Source: Tribonema minus (taxonomy: Eukaryota > Sar > Xanthophyceae > Tribonematales > Tribonemataceae). From it: 64,000 nt of DNA. Below are positions 1-12,000 of the stretch, one piece after another (positions within the stretch are counted from its first letter, which is position 1; every line of letters begins with the position of its first letter). Location: contig JAFCMP010000013.1 of NCBI GenBank assembly GCA_017506865.1, positions 558,001 to 622,000 of the forward strand. The letters run 5' to 3'. Under the pieces are notes generated by a model, which was not told where the DNA came from, ran no database searches, and worked only from the letters and a program-made list of their open reading frames with translations. The position numbers were made by a program, and so were the translations under genes.

Positions 1-3000
1 GTTGAGCTGGGTCTCGTTGGCGTCCGCGGCCTGCATGTGTTGACACTCACGCGGCGGAGCAGCGTTGCGGATTCGCAACACTTGATTTCACGCGTTGGCG
101 TAGATATGTACGAGCTCATGCGATGAACTGAAGACCTGGCAACAGCACCCCCATCCCCAGCATGGGGAGTCAGCGCAATGGTCAATGGCTCAGGCTTAGA
201 AGCGATGCGCGTTTAAAATATAGATACTTTGAAGTACTGTGTATACATGTATACATACACATACACTCTTGTACTTCTATGTTTATATTTACGCGGTGTA
301 TATTGCGCGCGCCTGTAGCATGTCCAGCGCGCGTGCGGTGAGGCCGTCTTCCGACTACCATCAACGCATTTTACTCCGGTGCCAGGTATGTCACAATGTC
401 ACAGCGTGAGCAATCCATGCGCTTGCAGCACCGGCCCTGGCAAATACTCTTTATATGGAAACGATTCAAAAGATCGTAAGCTCCAGGTGACAAGGTGTGG
501 TCAGCCGCCAGTGCTTCACATGTCACATATATATTTTGAACCATTTCCGTATCCTTCTCTCTCTATATATATATATATGAAGGATATTCATATTTATAAT
601 ACACGACGAATACTGCGCGCACCTGCAGCGTGTCGAGCGCGCGCGCAATGAGGCCGTCGTCCGACGCGCCCGCGCCGCCGCCACCCGACAGCAGCGCCTC
701 CATGAATGACACAGCGGCATCTACGCAGGGGCCTTCGCACAAGACGACGCGCACGACGGCGGCGTCGGCTCCGCTGCCGTCGCCGCCTGCAAGGGAGCCA
801 AAGAGCAGCCAGGGTACAGTTACACTGCTTGTCGATTCCGTGGATACAGCATCTGGGTGATGTGAGCAGACACTTCGGTTTGAAGTATATGAATGGGGCC
901 CTCGCACAGGACGGCGCGCACAACGGCGGCGCCCGCTCCGCTGCCGTCACCGCCTGTTGAAGAACCCACAATGAAGCCGAAGCTCAGTGGATGCAGCGTG
1001 TGGGTGTATGTGGGCACTTCTTACTCACACAGACACACATAAATTTTATACACGGGGAACAAGCCATAAAGAGTGTGAAGTTTTTGCGAAGAGTCTGGGA
1101 GAGGCAGCAGCATGTGCAGCACTTCTTGCATGGCACCGACCAGCAAGGGCACCCCTTGCATGGCACCGACCAGCAAGGATAGGCACATGGCTGCAGCAGA
1201 GTACTAGCTGGTAGGCTAGCAGAGAAAGCAGACAAACCAGCGCGAACAACAGCGGCGTCGGCTCCGCTGCCGTCGCCGCCTGTTGAGGGGTCGCAACGAA
1301 GCCGAGCCTCAGTGTCTGCTCGTCATGTCCATGAATACAGCATCTGGGTAATGTGGGCAGATGCTTCAGTTTTGAAGTTTATATGCAGGGGCCCTCGCAC
1401 AGGACGGCGCGCACAACGGCGGCGTCGGCTCCGCTGCCGTCGCCACCTGCTGAGGAACCGCGACGACGCTGCAACTCAGTGTCTGCTTGTCATGTCCATG
1501 AGTACAGTATGTAAAGGTACTTAGGTATGTATATATAATACCCGGGCCTCGCACAGGACGGCACGCACCACAGGAGCCTCCGCTCTGCTGCCGTGCCGCC
1601 TGTTTGGGAGACGAAAGGAGCGATAATTCGAAAATCTCACAATGTGCACCCGTCTACATGCTTCTCGCACCGCTTGTACTTCGCGTGTGCATGCTGCCTG
1701 TGCCTTTAGCGTGGAGCAGTTTTGCCAGCACAGCGAGCCACGCCTTGCGCCTGTTGCCTGCATTGCACACAGTGCTGCGCAGAGAAGCCTCGGCCACTGC
1801 TGCAGTTGCACCCTGATTCACCACTCCTCAATGTATACTGCAAAGTACAACTTGCATGCTGGACATCCACCATCTGAGCTTTTTCGCGCCCTAAGCAAGA
1901 ATTAATGAGAAATGTGACGTACATACATACCTGTCTGCGCCAGAAGCGTGGCGAGCAGTTTCGCCAGCACCGCCAGCCACGCCTTGCAGACCGTGGAGGA
2001 CAGAGACGTTGCAGCGCCGGCGCCGGCGCCGCCGCTGCAGCGTGCCGCGATGCACAGCGGCGTAACGCTGCAGCCGAGCCCCACGCACAGCGCGCGTACG
2101 AATATACGTTGCACACACGCAAGAGTGGTCTGTTCATTGATGTTGAAGTATACACGCCATTGGTGGAGAACTTCAACTGACTGCGGGCGGAGGCCTCAGT
2201 TGTTGAAGTTGAAGTAACGTGCCCCCCAGACACTGCCTAAACCACCGTCAACACAAACGTGATACGGAGCAAGGTGCAGCTGCGAGCAGCGGTGCCAAGG
2301 GCACTTCGCGTTTGCAACAACCCCGACCGCCCACGACACTTCTACTTCATACATAGTACATACATAGTACATTCAAAGTACATGGCGGCGTCAAAGAAGT
2401 TCCCGAGGGGCACTTGAATGAAAAACGAATCAAAAAGATCGTTGAGCTCTAGGTGACAAGGGATGGTTAGCCGCAAGTGCCTTCCACCAATAACCGTGGT
2501 CGCCGCTGCTGCAGTCATTGGCCACGAGTCAAACAGCGCCACCATAACCACAGTAGACAAAAAGACTTACTGCACCTCACAAAGCAGTTCAAACGCTAAC
2601 CTTAGCCCCCTAGCCCGATCAACCTCGTCATCCAGCACCAAGGGTAGTTTTGAAAGCGTGTGCCAAGGACAAATCGCTAGGATGCGCCCTGAATGCTGCA
2701 TCGTGGCTCGACGACCCACAAACCTTGACGACATGAATCACCAGAAGCAGCTTCAAAAACCGCCACCATCTCAGTGTCATCGGCCGTCAAACGCATCAAC
2801 AATGCAGCTTGAACCCTACTATTGATGCTGCCAACAAACCTTGTCATCGACCAGCGAAGGCAGCTGCCTGGAGGAGCCCACGGTGCCGATGCTCTCACTG
2901 TCGCCGAGGCTGCTGCCGTCCCCTGCATCGCCGCCCCCATCCCACGTCCGCGGCGAGCCGACGCTGCGGGGTCCGCCGTGCGCGCCGCCGTCGCTGACGC

Positions 3001-3012
3001 TCTCCATCGCTG
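1..3012 (-). CDS. Exons 12-15: Ser/Gly linker and further helical repeats (partial)
   Basis: Exon 12 (2840-3012) reads MESVSDGGAHGGPRS then an acidic Ser/Gly stretch ending LPSLVDDK, donor AAG|GTTTGT. Exon 13 (1931-2180) contains STVCKAWLAVLAKLLATLL, donor ACAG|GTATGT; its 5' border at a CCCGCAG acceptor is the least certain, chosen because the frame stays open and the phase fits. Exon 14 (623-786) reads VSFMEALLSGGGGAGASDD and ends LIARALDTLQ. Exon 15 starts at 30 (AADANETQLN) and leaves the window. Exons 13-14 look like HEAT/ARM helices, in the position where HECTD1 has a second helical segment after its ankyrin repeats. Confidence 0.55.
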
Positions 3013-6000
3013 CTGCCGCGAAGCGACAGGAGTGTGTGTCCAATCAGAGCAGGTGCGCTGTACGAAAGCATTGGCTTGTGGAAGATGTGAAGTTTGTGAA
3101 AGTGGTAAGTGCCATGTTTATGTGGAACCGGCGCTGCGGGGTCCGCCGTGCGCGCCGCCGTCGCCGACGCTCTTCATCGCTGCTGCCGTAGCGGTGCGAA
3201 AGAAGCGCGTGTTTGATCGCAGCAGAAGGTCGTGGTGCCATGTGTGTTCAAAAAGTAGGTGCCAGACCTGCGCGTAACTGACGCTGCGGGGTGTCCGCCG
3301 TGCGTGCCGCCGTCGCTGACACTCTCCATTGCTGCTGCGGTGTTGGTGACAGAAAATTGCAAACTCCATTGTGAAGTGCGCTACCCCCGGACCATTGGTT
3401 GTGAGCGGGAAGTTCAAAGTTTGTGAGAAGTAGGTGCCAGATGTAGTGGTATACGACGTGCGCGCCGCCCCCGCGCACGCTCTCCATCGCTGCTGCCGTG
3501 GCGGTACGACAGAAGCGCGTGCGTGATCACAGCAGGAGTGTGTGCCGCTGGACGTAAAGTGAAAAATTTGGGGTGTGCCGACGTAGTCTAAGTGCCATAT
3601 CTATGTAAAGCGGCGCAGCGGGGTCCGCCGTGCGCGTCGCCGTTGCTGACGCTCTCCATCGCTGCTGCCGCGGGAATCGTTAGAGGTGCGTGTTTGATCA
3701 CAGCAGGACTGTGTGCTTCTGCACGTTAAGTGGAAGATTTAAGGTTTGCCAATGTAATACGCGCTATATATAAAGTGGAACCGGCGCTGCGGGATCCGCC
3801 GTGTGTGTCATCGTTGCTGACACTCCCCAGCGCTGCCACAACAGCGGTGCGTACTTCAAGCACTCGGAGTACTTGTTCACAGCAGAGGAGTGTGCTGCTA
3901 CAGACGCAGTGATTTGTGGACGAGATGAAGTTTGCAGAAGGGTAGATGTAGTTCTCATAATACTGATGCTACAGGGTCCGCAGTGCGCGTTGCCGTCGCT
4001 GACACTCTCCACTGCTGCTGCCGTGGCGGTGCGACAGCAGCGCGCCTTTGATCGCAGCAGGGCGGTGTGCTGCTGAGTACTGGAGCACTGATTTGCAGAG
4101 GAAGATTTGAAGTTGTAGAAGTTGTGATGCATAATGGCGCATGACAGCTGACATTCGTATCATCATCAACAGTGCTCAGCCTCTCGTACTATGCTTGCAC
4201 ACTGCGGACGCCCCTCTCCCCCCTCCCCCCTCCCCCCCCCCTCTCCTTCCTATAGCCATGATAGCCACTGCCATGACGTACCGCACCACTACGGGCGCCA
4301 GACACCCACCACACAAACGAGCAATGTAGCACCTAGCAGCACCACAAATATGTGTGACAGCGCTCACGTGACGGCGCACCTGCGGACGCGCCATCCCCAT
4401 CCCACGTGTCCGCTTCCCCCTCCCCTTCCCCCTCGTCCCCCTATGTGCACAAGAACCACTGCCGTGATGTAGTGCACCACCAACACCCACACCAGAGAAG
4501 AGCAGCTGCCCGCCTAGCAGCACTACAAATACGTGTATACGTGTGACAGCGCTCGTGCACAGGCGCACCTGCGGACGCGCCATCGCCGTCCCTCGTGTCC
4601 CCTTCCCCTTCCCCCTCTCCTCCTATTTGCACGAGAACATGACGTAGGTGCACCACCAACAATGACCGCACAAATGAGCGCTGTCACGCCTAGCTGCTCA
4701 CGCACTGGCGCACCTGCGGACCCGTCCCTCGTGTCCCCTTTTCCTTCTTCCCCCTCCCCTTCCCCCTCTTCCCCCTCCTCCTCCTCCTCGTCCCCCTCGT
4801 TCTCCATCGCCTCGATGCTCTCCGACAGGCGCGCGAGGATCGACTCCTCGGAGCACACGTCCATGGGCGTCGCGCCCTGCCGCAGCCAGGTGTGGCAGCG
4901 CTCAGTACGATGCACCAATGCTCAACGCATATGACATTCATAACAGTGCTCAGCAATGCTCAGTTCGATGGGTGCTGCGCCCTGGCCGCGGCGGGGGCGT
5001 GGACGGGTGTGCCAGCGCTCAGTACGATGCGCAGCGCTCAACACATACTTCTATGGGACATGACAACGCTCACTACAGTGCGCAGTGCTCAACGCAGCTT
5101 CTGAAGCACAGGAGCCATGGACAATGTTGGTGCAGCCACCATCGGCAGGGGGCCGCAAAGTCGCCTTTGCTTGTTTAAGTTGAGGGCGCAATCCGGTGTC
5201 AGAGGACGTGACGACGCTGGGTGCAATGCGCAGTGCTCAGCGCATATGACATGGCGTCACAACGCACAACAAGGCTCAGTAAGACGCACAGTGCTCAACG
5301 AATCTGACATAACAATGTTGCTCAGTACATTACGCAGTGCTCGGCGCACATGGCGCGCCAAGCCGAGCGCGCTTCGTTGGGGTTAGGGTTAGGGTGAGCT
5401 CTCCCAGACAGGCTTGGCTTAGGGCTTCAGTTTTGACCCTGCGCCAGAATGAGGGGATTGTGGGCGAGAACATCTGTGGGGATCACGCACAATTACACTA
5501 GCAGCAGTGCTCTGGTATAAGCACTGCAGAGTACGAGGTGCTCTGGTTAATTTGAGTGGGCGCAGAGATTAAGGGTAGGGTCGGAGTTACGTCAGCGTCG
5601 GTGAGGCCAGTTGAACTTCACATTGAAATTCGCATTAGAACCAGCATCAGCGCTAGGGGCAGCGCACATGGGCCGAGCGAAGGATAAGGCTTGACTTTCG
5701 GGTTAGTCTTAGAATTACCTCTGCGTTGGTGGAGTTTGGGTCTGCACCCGCGTCCAGCAGGGCGGCGACGACCTCCTCGTGCCCCGCAGCAGCGGCGGCG
5801 TGCAGCGCCGTTCCCTGCGCCGCAAAGATTGAGGAGTTTGTAAGTTGAAATCAGAGTGAAGCACATATACTAATACACAGAGAGTCGTGGAGTTGTTGGC
5901 GTTCAGAAGGGCAGCGACGACCTCCTCGTGCCCGGCGGCGGCGGCGGCGTGCAGCGCCGTTCCCTGTGCCACAAAAAATCGAGAAATTTTGACAATGAAG

Positions 6001-9000
6001 TCAGAGTGAGGCAAAATACACGTACACATAGAGTTTTAGAGTCATCGACGCTGCTGTCGCATGTCTGCGCACTGTTGCTCGACAGCATCCTCGTGCCCGG
6101 CGGCGGCGGCGGCATGCAGCGCCGTTCCCTGCAGTGCAGCGATTAAGTTTTGTGCGTGCTGAACTAGGTATCAGTGAGGCACATACACATGTGTAGAGTC
6201 GCTGACGCACGCTGCTGCAGCATGCCTGTGCACCGTTGCTCAAATCGGCAAGAGCATCCTCGTGCGCCGCAGCAGCTTAGGGTTAGGGTTAGGGTTAGGC
6301 GGGTTGTCCTCTGTACGGCTGCGGTCATGTGTCGCGCGACAAAGTGACAGCGAGGCACATCTGTACGTCTTTCCCAACTATACAAGCATATCGTATAGTC
6401 CGTGACGCGTGTGGCAGCACAATCGCGCGCCATGACTCCGGCTGAGCAATGCGCACGCCCTTGCGCAACAGATGCGCTGCTTAGTGCTTGCTGCGCATAC
6501 GATACGCATACCGCCAGGTGCCGCGTGCAACACCAGCCTTATAGCGTAAGGGTTAAGGGTGGCCCCTGATCCCAATCCTGACTGTCGCAAAGTCCGTGCG
6601 CAAAGCGTCAATGAAGCGTTCATGAAGTCGTCATGAAGTGTTCGCAAAGTGTCCGTGACACAAGCACATGGCCTACATACCGAAGCGCCAATAAATCGGC
6701 CTACATGCTGAAGCGTCGATGAATCATTCACAAGGCCGTCATGAAGTGTTCGTGAAGTGTCCATGACACAAGCACATGGTCAACATCTACAAACCGAAGC
6801 GTCAATACATCTTTCACGCAATCTTCATGGAGTGTTCACGAAGTGTCTATGATACAAGCACATGGCCAAGGACACTCCATGACACAAGCACTTGGCCTTC
6901 ATGTTGAAGCGCCAATTCATCATTCAATGACATTCATGCAGTCTTCATGAACTGTTCATGAGGCGTCATGAATTGCGTGCCTACATACACACCGTTGGCA
7001 GCGACAGCATGGGGTCCGCGCCGTTCTCCAGCAGCAGATTCACCAGCTCCAGCGCCACATCGGCCTGTGTCAATCAACACACATACATACCGTATTGCAA
7101 CAAGAGGCACGTCAATGATTCCGCACATCGGCCTGCGTCAATCAACATACATACCTATTGCAACAAATCAAAGGATCGTAGAGTTCTAGGTGACAAGGTG
7201 TGGTGAGCCGTCAAATTGAATGAACGACCGTGGTCGCCGCTGCTGCAGCAATTGGCCACGAGTCAAACAGTGCCACCATGTATTGCAATGAGAAAGAACG
7301 CCAATGATTCCGCATCAACGGCGCGTGCATGGTGGGACGCAATATCTGCGTCTGACAACAGAGCCAGGCATGCCAATGACTCCGCATGCGCAGGGTGGTC
7401 AACGGACCGGTGCAACGTGCGAGGATTGAAATGATTCTGCATCGGCAGCGCAACCATCGTGGGACACATTTGCATGCGTCGGTCAACAGAGCAGAGTGGG
7501 ACGGGAGGCATGTCAACGGTTCCGCATTCAGGCGTGATGTGATGCATTGCCTGCAATACTCGCCGCAGCGGAGTGAAGAGGGACGCATGTTAATGATTGA
7601 TTTGGCGGAGCCAGCATGGTGAGACGCATTGCCTGCATCAGCTAACCGGGGCGAGTAAAACAATATGGGTTACACGAAGCAAGCGGCTTGTCGATGTTGC
7701 GCGTCCGGCGGCGCCAGCATACTGGGCACAGTGCAACGAGAGGCACGCTAATGATTGTGCACACGGCGGTGCCAGCATCATTAAACGGATGTTGGTAACC
7801 TAGAGCACAGTAACCAAAACAAAAACAATATGTTGGAGCTCCAATGATTGTGCGTTCAGGGGGCGGGGCACATTGCGCAGCGGGCGCAGCAGCGATCAGC
7901 GGCGCGCCCGCTGCCACGCCCCCCTCCCCCCCATTCATTGTTAGCCAACCAGAGCACGGTAAAGACAATATACTTCAAAGTACATAGGAGCTTCAGTAAA
8001 ACATACCTGTCGGTGCCCCGCGGCAGCGACGAGTGGCGCGCGCGCCGCCGCGCCCCCCTCCCCCCCATTAATTGTTAGCCACCCAGACCATGGTAAACAC
8101 AACACATAGGAGCTTTGGTGATTGTGCAATTCACGGGTGGCGCACCTGCCGGTGCCCCGCAGCGGCGATCAGCGGCGCGCCCGCCGCCGTGCGCCCGTCC
8201 CTCCCATTCACTGCTAGCCAACCAGAGCACCGTACAAACAATACTTCCAAGTACACAGGAGCTTGAGTAAAATGTACCTGCCGGTGCCCTGCGGCAGCGA
8301 TGAGCGGCGCGCCCGCCACTGGCCCCCCTCCCTCCCGTTCATGATTAGCCAACCATACCAAGTAACAACGATAGGTAAGAGCGTCAATTTATCGTGCATT
8401 CTGGGAGTGGGGGACATTGCGTCGAGCGTGCGATGACGTACCTGTCGGTGCCCCGCAGCAGCGATCAGCGGCGCGCTCGCCGCGGCGCCCCCTTCCCCCC
8501 CATTCTTGTCAGCAAACCAGAGTGCGGTTAAAGTAATACGTAAGAGCTTCAGTGACGAGCACGCGATGACACGACCGGTGATGTACGTACCTGTCGGTGC
8601 CCCGCGGCAGCGATCAGCGGCGCGCCTGCCGCCCCCCCCCCCTCTCCCCCGTTAGCGTCCGCGCCGTCCGCCAGCACGCGCCGCACGAGGCTCACGTTCC
8701 CCCCCTCCACAAACTGCTGCAGGAAGCGCTGCTGCATCGCCTGCGCCCCCGCCAGAAGCCCCCCCCGCCCCCCCAGCAGCAGCTCCCCCAGGGCATCGTC
8801 CCCCCCGTCCCCCTCGCCATCCCCCCCCCGCCGCCGCCCCCCCGCCCCCCCCCCGCCGGGGGGGCCGAAGTCGGAGAGCAGCGCGCGCGTGAGCGACCGC
8901 CGCGCGCGCGCCGCAAATGACGCGCTGGCGGGCCCCAGTATGACCCTGTGAGCGTCGATGATCTCTTCCAGGGCGTGCGAGGGGGGGGCGGGGGGGGGCA

Positions 9001-12000
9001 GCGGGCCTGCGGAGTCTCCGGCGGTGCTGGTTGGAGGGGGGGTTCGGGGGGTGCCGGAGGAGGAGGAGGAGCGCGTCGCGGGGGGGGCTGTTGCATAGCG
9101 CACGAGGCACGTGCCGTCCCCCAGGTCGGCGCTGCGGAGGGGCGCGGAAAACGAGTGTACGTTGGTGTGTGATGCGCCGAGGTATGGTGGTACGTGAGCT
9201 GTGGTGAGGACGGATTAGGGGTGTGTGGACTAAACTAGGGTTAGGGTTAGGCCTGACTTCAACCCTTGATGCTTCCGAAGTAGTACTTCAAATAGACGTG
9301 ATAGGTGAACTGCCGCGAGATTTGGCAGTGCGCTGGATGCTCAACGCGCAAACCCAAAAGCATTTGAGCCTATACATCTGCTAAACAGCCCGTTGCCAGC
9401 ACACGGGCAGCGCGAGCATCCATCTGGTGAGCAATGCGTGGCATACCAGGCGCGTGACATGGCTCTCAGTCACGCGGAGACACGCGTCCCCTGCCAACAC
9501 CACGGCACGTGTGAGGAAACAGCCCGCCATCTTGCTACCCACTACTAGACCAGCGCCTACAACGTCGCGCACAACCATTCGCGGAACGCCGAGCGCCGCG
9601 TAACTCACAGAGAAAGCGCGTCAACGGAAAAAAGCGACGGCGCGTGCGGCAAAAAACCTGCCATTGCGCTGCGCACTGCTACAGCAGCGCCTGCACTGCC
9701 AACAATCCATTCCACCTTGCGCGCCTGTCACTCACAGTAGCGTGGCGCGCCGCTCGCTGCGCGCCCCCCCCTGCCCCCCGCCCCCGTGCCTTCGCGCCGG
9801 CGCCACCAGCACCTCCATGAGAGCCGCCCCCCCCGCGCCCCCCCTGCCTCCGGCCACGGGCCCCGCGAGCGACTTGTGCGGGGGGAGGCGCCCTGTGGTG
9901 AGAACGTGGCTGAGAAGGCCCACGATGCGCAGCATGGCGAGGTTGCTCAGCGCCAGGGTTTCAGCGGTGGCGGGGGAGAGGCCTCCTCCCTTGGCGGAGC
10001 CCATTCTCGCGCCGCTGGCACCGGACCTGGAAGGGGGGGGGGGGGGGGGGGGAGGGTAGGGTAGGTAGCTGTTGAGCGCTGATGCAAAGGTGAGCGCGTG
10101 AGGGGGGCCTTGAGGGGTGTGTGTGGAGATTGCGGGTGTGTAAGGGGTGCTGGCGCATCTCAGGAGCTGGTGATGAGGGCGCATCGCCGACGATGCCGTC
10201 ACAACTTGAAGGGGACACCACAATGCAAAGATATGCGACGGTAACAATTGCACCTGCACACCTGCACATGCATGTCGACTATATGTGAATGGCATACGCG
10301 GTCCACGGGCGGTCCGGGCACGCACAACACGACGACTCTGGAAACGCGCTAGGCGGTCGCAGACAACGCGTCGTGCACTGCATCAAACAGCTGCCTTCGC
10401 AACAGCCGTGAGCACAGACGCCTGGCTGCAGCCCGTCGCGAGATCTGCGCGACATCTGGCCGGTTCACGGGCAACTTCAACTTCAATTTCATCTTCCACT
10501 CAGTCAGCCGTGCGACACTAAAAAAAAATCACATTAAACTGGCCATTGTTGGGACAAATTTTTTATTACCATGAAAACTTGTGAGATTTCCTCTATAGGT
10601 TTTAAGCCAAAACGCTCACCGAAGTGGCCCGCCGGACCTGGCGCTCCCCGGCGTGGTGGGGGAAACGCCGCCTGCGGGCAGGACACGGCGTACATACATA
10701 ACCAAGTAGTGAGATAATGGTATTGGCAGGACGCGGCACACACAAATGCCCAACTAGTGAGATATAGAGTGGTATCTATCAATGCATTGAAGCATACACG
10801 CCCAAGTAGTGAGATATAGAGTGGTGTTGATGCACACAACCGCGTACTTCCGAAGTATGTTTTGTGAGGGTATACTGAGGACTGTACTTCCAAAATGTAC
10901 TCATTTTTTTATTGTCACTCAGGGTGCGAAATAAGCCCACATATGTACTGCAAGAAGCATCAAGGAGATGTGCATTGAGATGAGATGTGGGGTACTGTTG
11001 CGATGCAAACGTCCCCCTCTGCAAGATAGATGCTACATTTACATATCATCAGTGCTGTCCATGTCCCCTTCGACTGCTGCCCCGGACGCTGCACGCATGC
11101 AACACCCGGGGTATGTATGCTTGCCCAAGCACTGCATACATGTATACCTGGCGTGACGGTGCTTGATCGAGCGGCCCTGCGTCGATAGCAGCGGCGCTTG
11201 CTGAGCATCACCACTAGCCCCCTCAAGCACGGGATTCGTAAGCAATTGGGGAATTTGAGAGCGGAACACCCCCGTGCTAGCACCATGTAGGGTGCAAATT
11301 GGCTTGGGCACACGCACCGCCGCCGCTGTCCAGCTAGCATGCGATGCGGACAGGCAGAACTACAAGGGGCACTGCCACAGTGCAAGCCAAAATCTCACGT
11401 ATACGATGCGCAGAGCATCTGTGAGCAATGGCGACAGAGGAAAATATGAATGATCTCATGTATACGATGCGCACAGCATCTGTGAGCAATGGGGACGGAG
11501 CAACGTATGAATGCTGGGTCTCCTCTTTGCGATGGGTACCGAGTCATCAGTGCTGTCCGCGGCTTCACAAATGCTGTCTGGCGCTCCCTCACGCGCTGCT
11601 GTGGCGCTGCGTACGTAGCGCGCGCGCAGCGAAGGGCTGGCAGCGCAGCGGCTGAGACAGTGCAGCAGCACGCGTGGGCGGCGCCAGCTGACAGGCGCGA
11701 GCGCTGCACAAGGCGCATTGCAGCTTCATATCTGGCGTGCCGGTGCTGCGCCGACGCGGCCGACAGCGCTCCCTCAATGCGTACAGTTTTAGTATGAACT
11801 TGACATTATAGGATGAGTTTGGTTGAGTTTGTTCGTGATACAATGATTTCGAGCGAGAGCAGGAGCCGATTCTGCGAGCGCACCCGGCGTGCCGATGCTG
11901 ATGGAGCGGCCCACGCCGACGGCGGCGGCTCGTGCTGAGCGCAATATCTTATGTTAAGGTTTATATTGTTCTATTTAAGAGTAGATTAATAGCAGGGATT

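Noticed and set aside
2342..2560. A conserved short frame (ALFDSWPMTAAAATTVIGG) seen in several R1 copies
   Set aside because: The frame is broken in two of the copies and is explained by shared repeat sequence; no start or gene context.
8548..9175. Several long Pro-, Arg- and Gly-rich frames on both strands
   Set aside because: They are shadows of HECTD1-like exon 8 in extremely GC-rich sequence; only one frame joins the ankyrin motifs and keeps phase with its neighbours.
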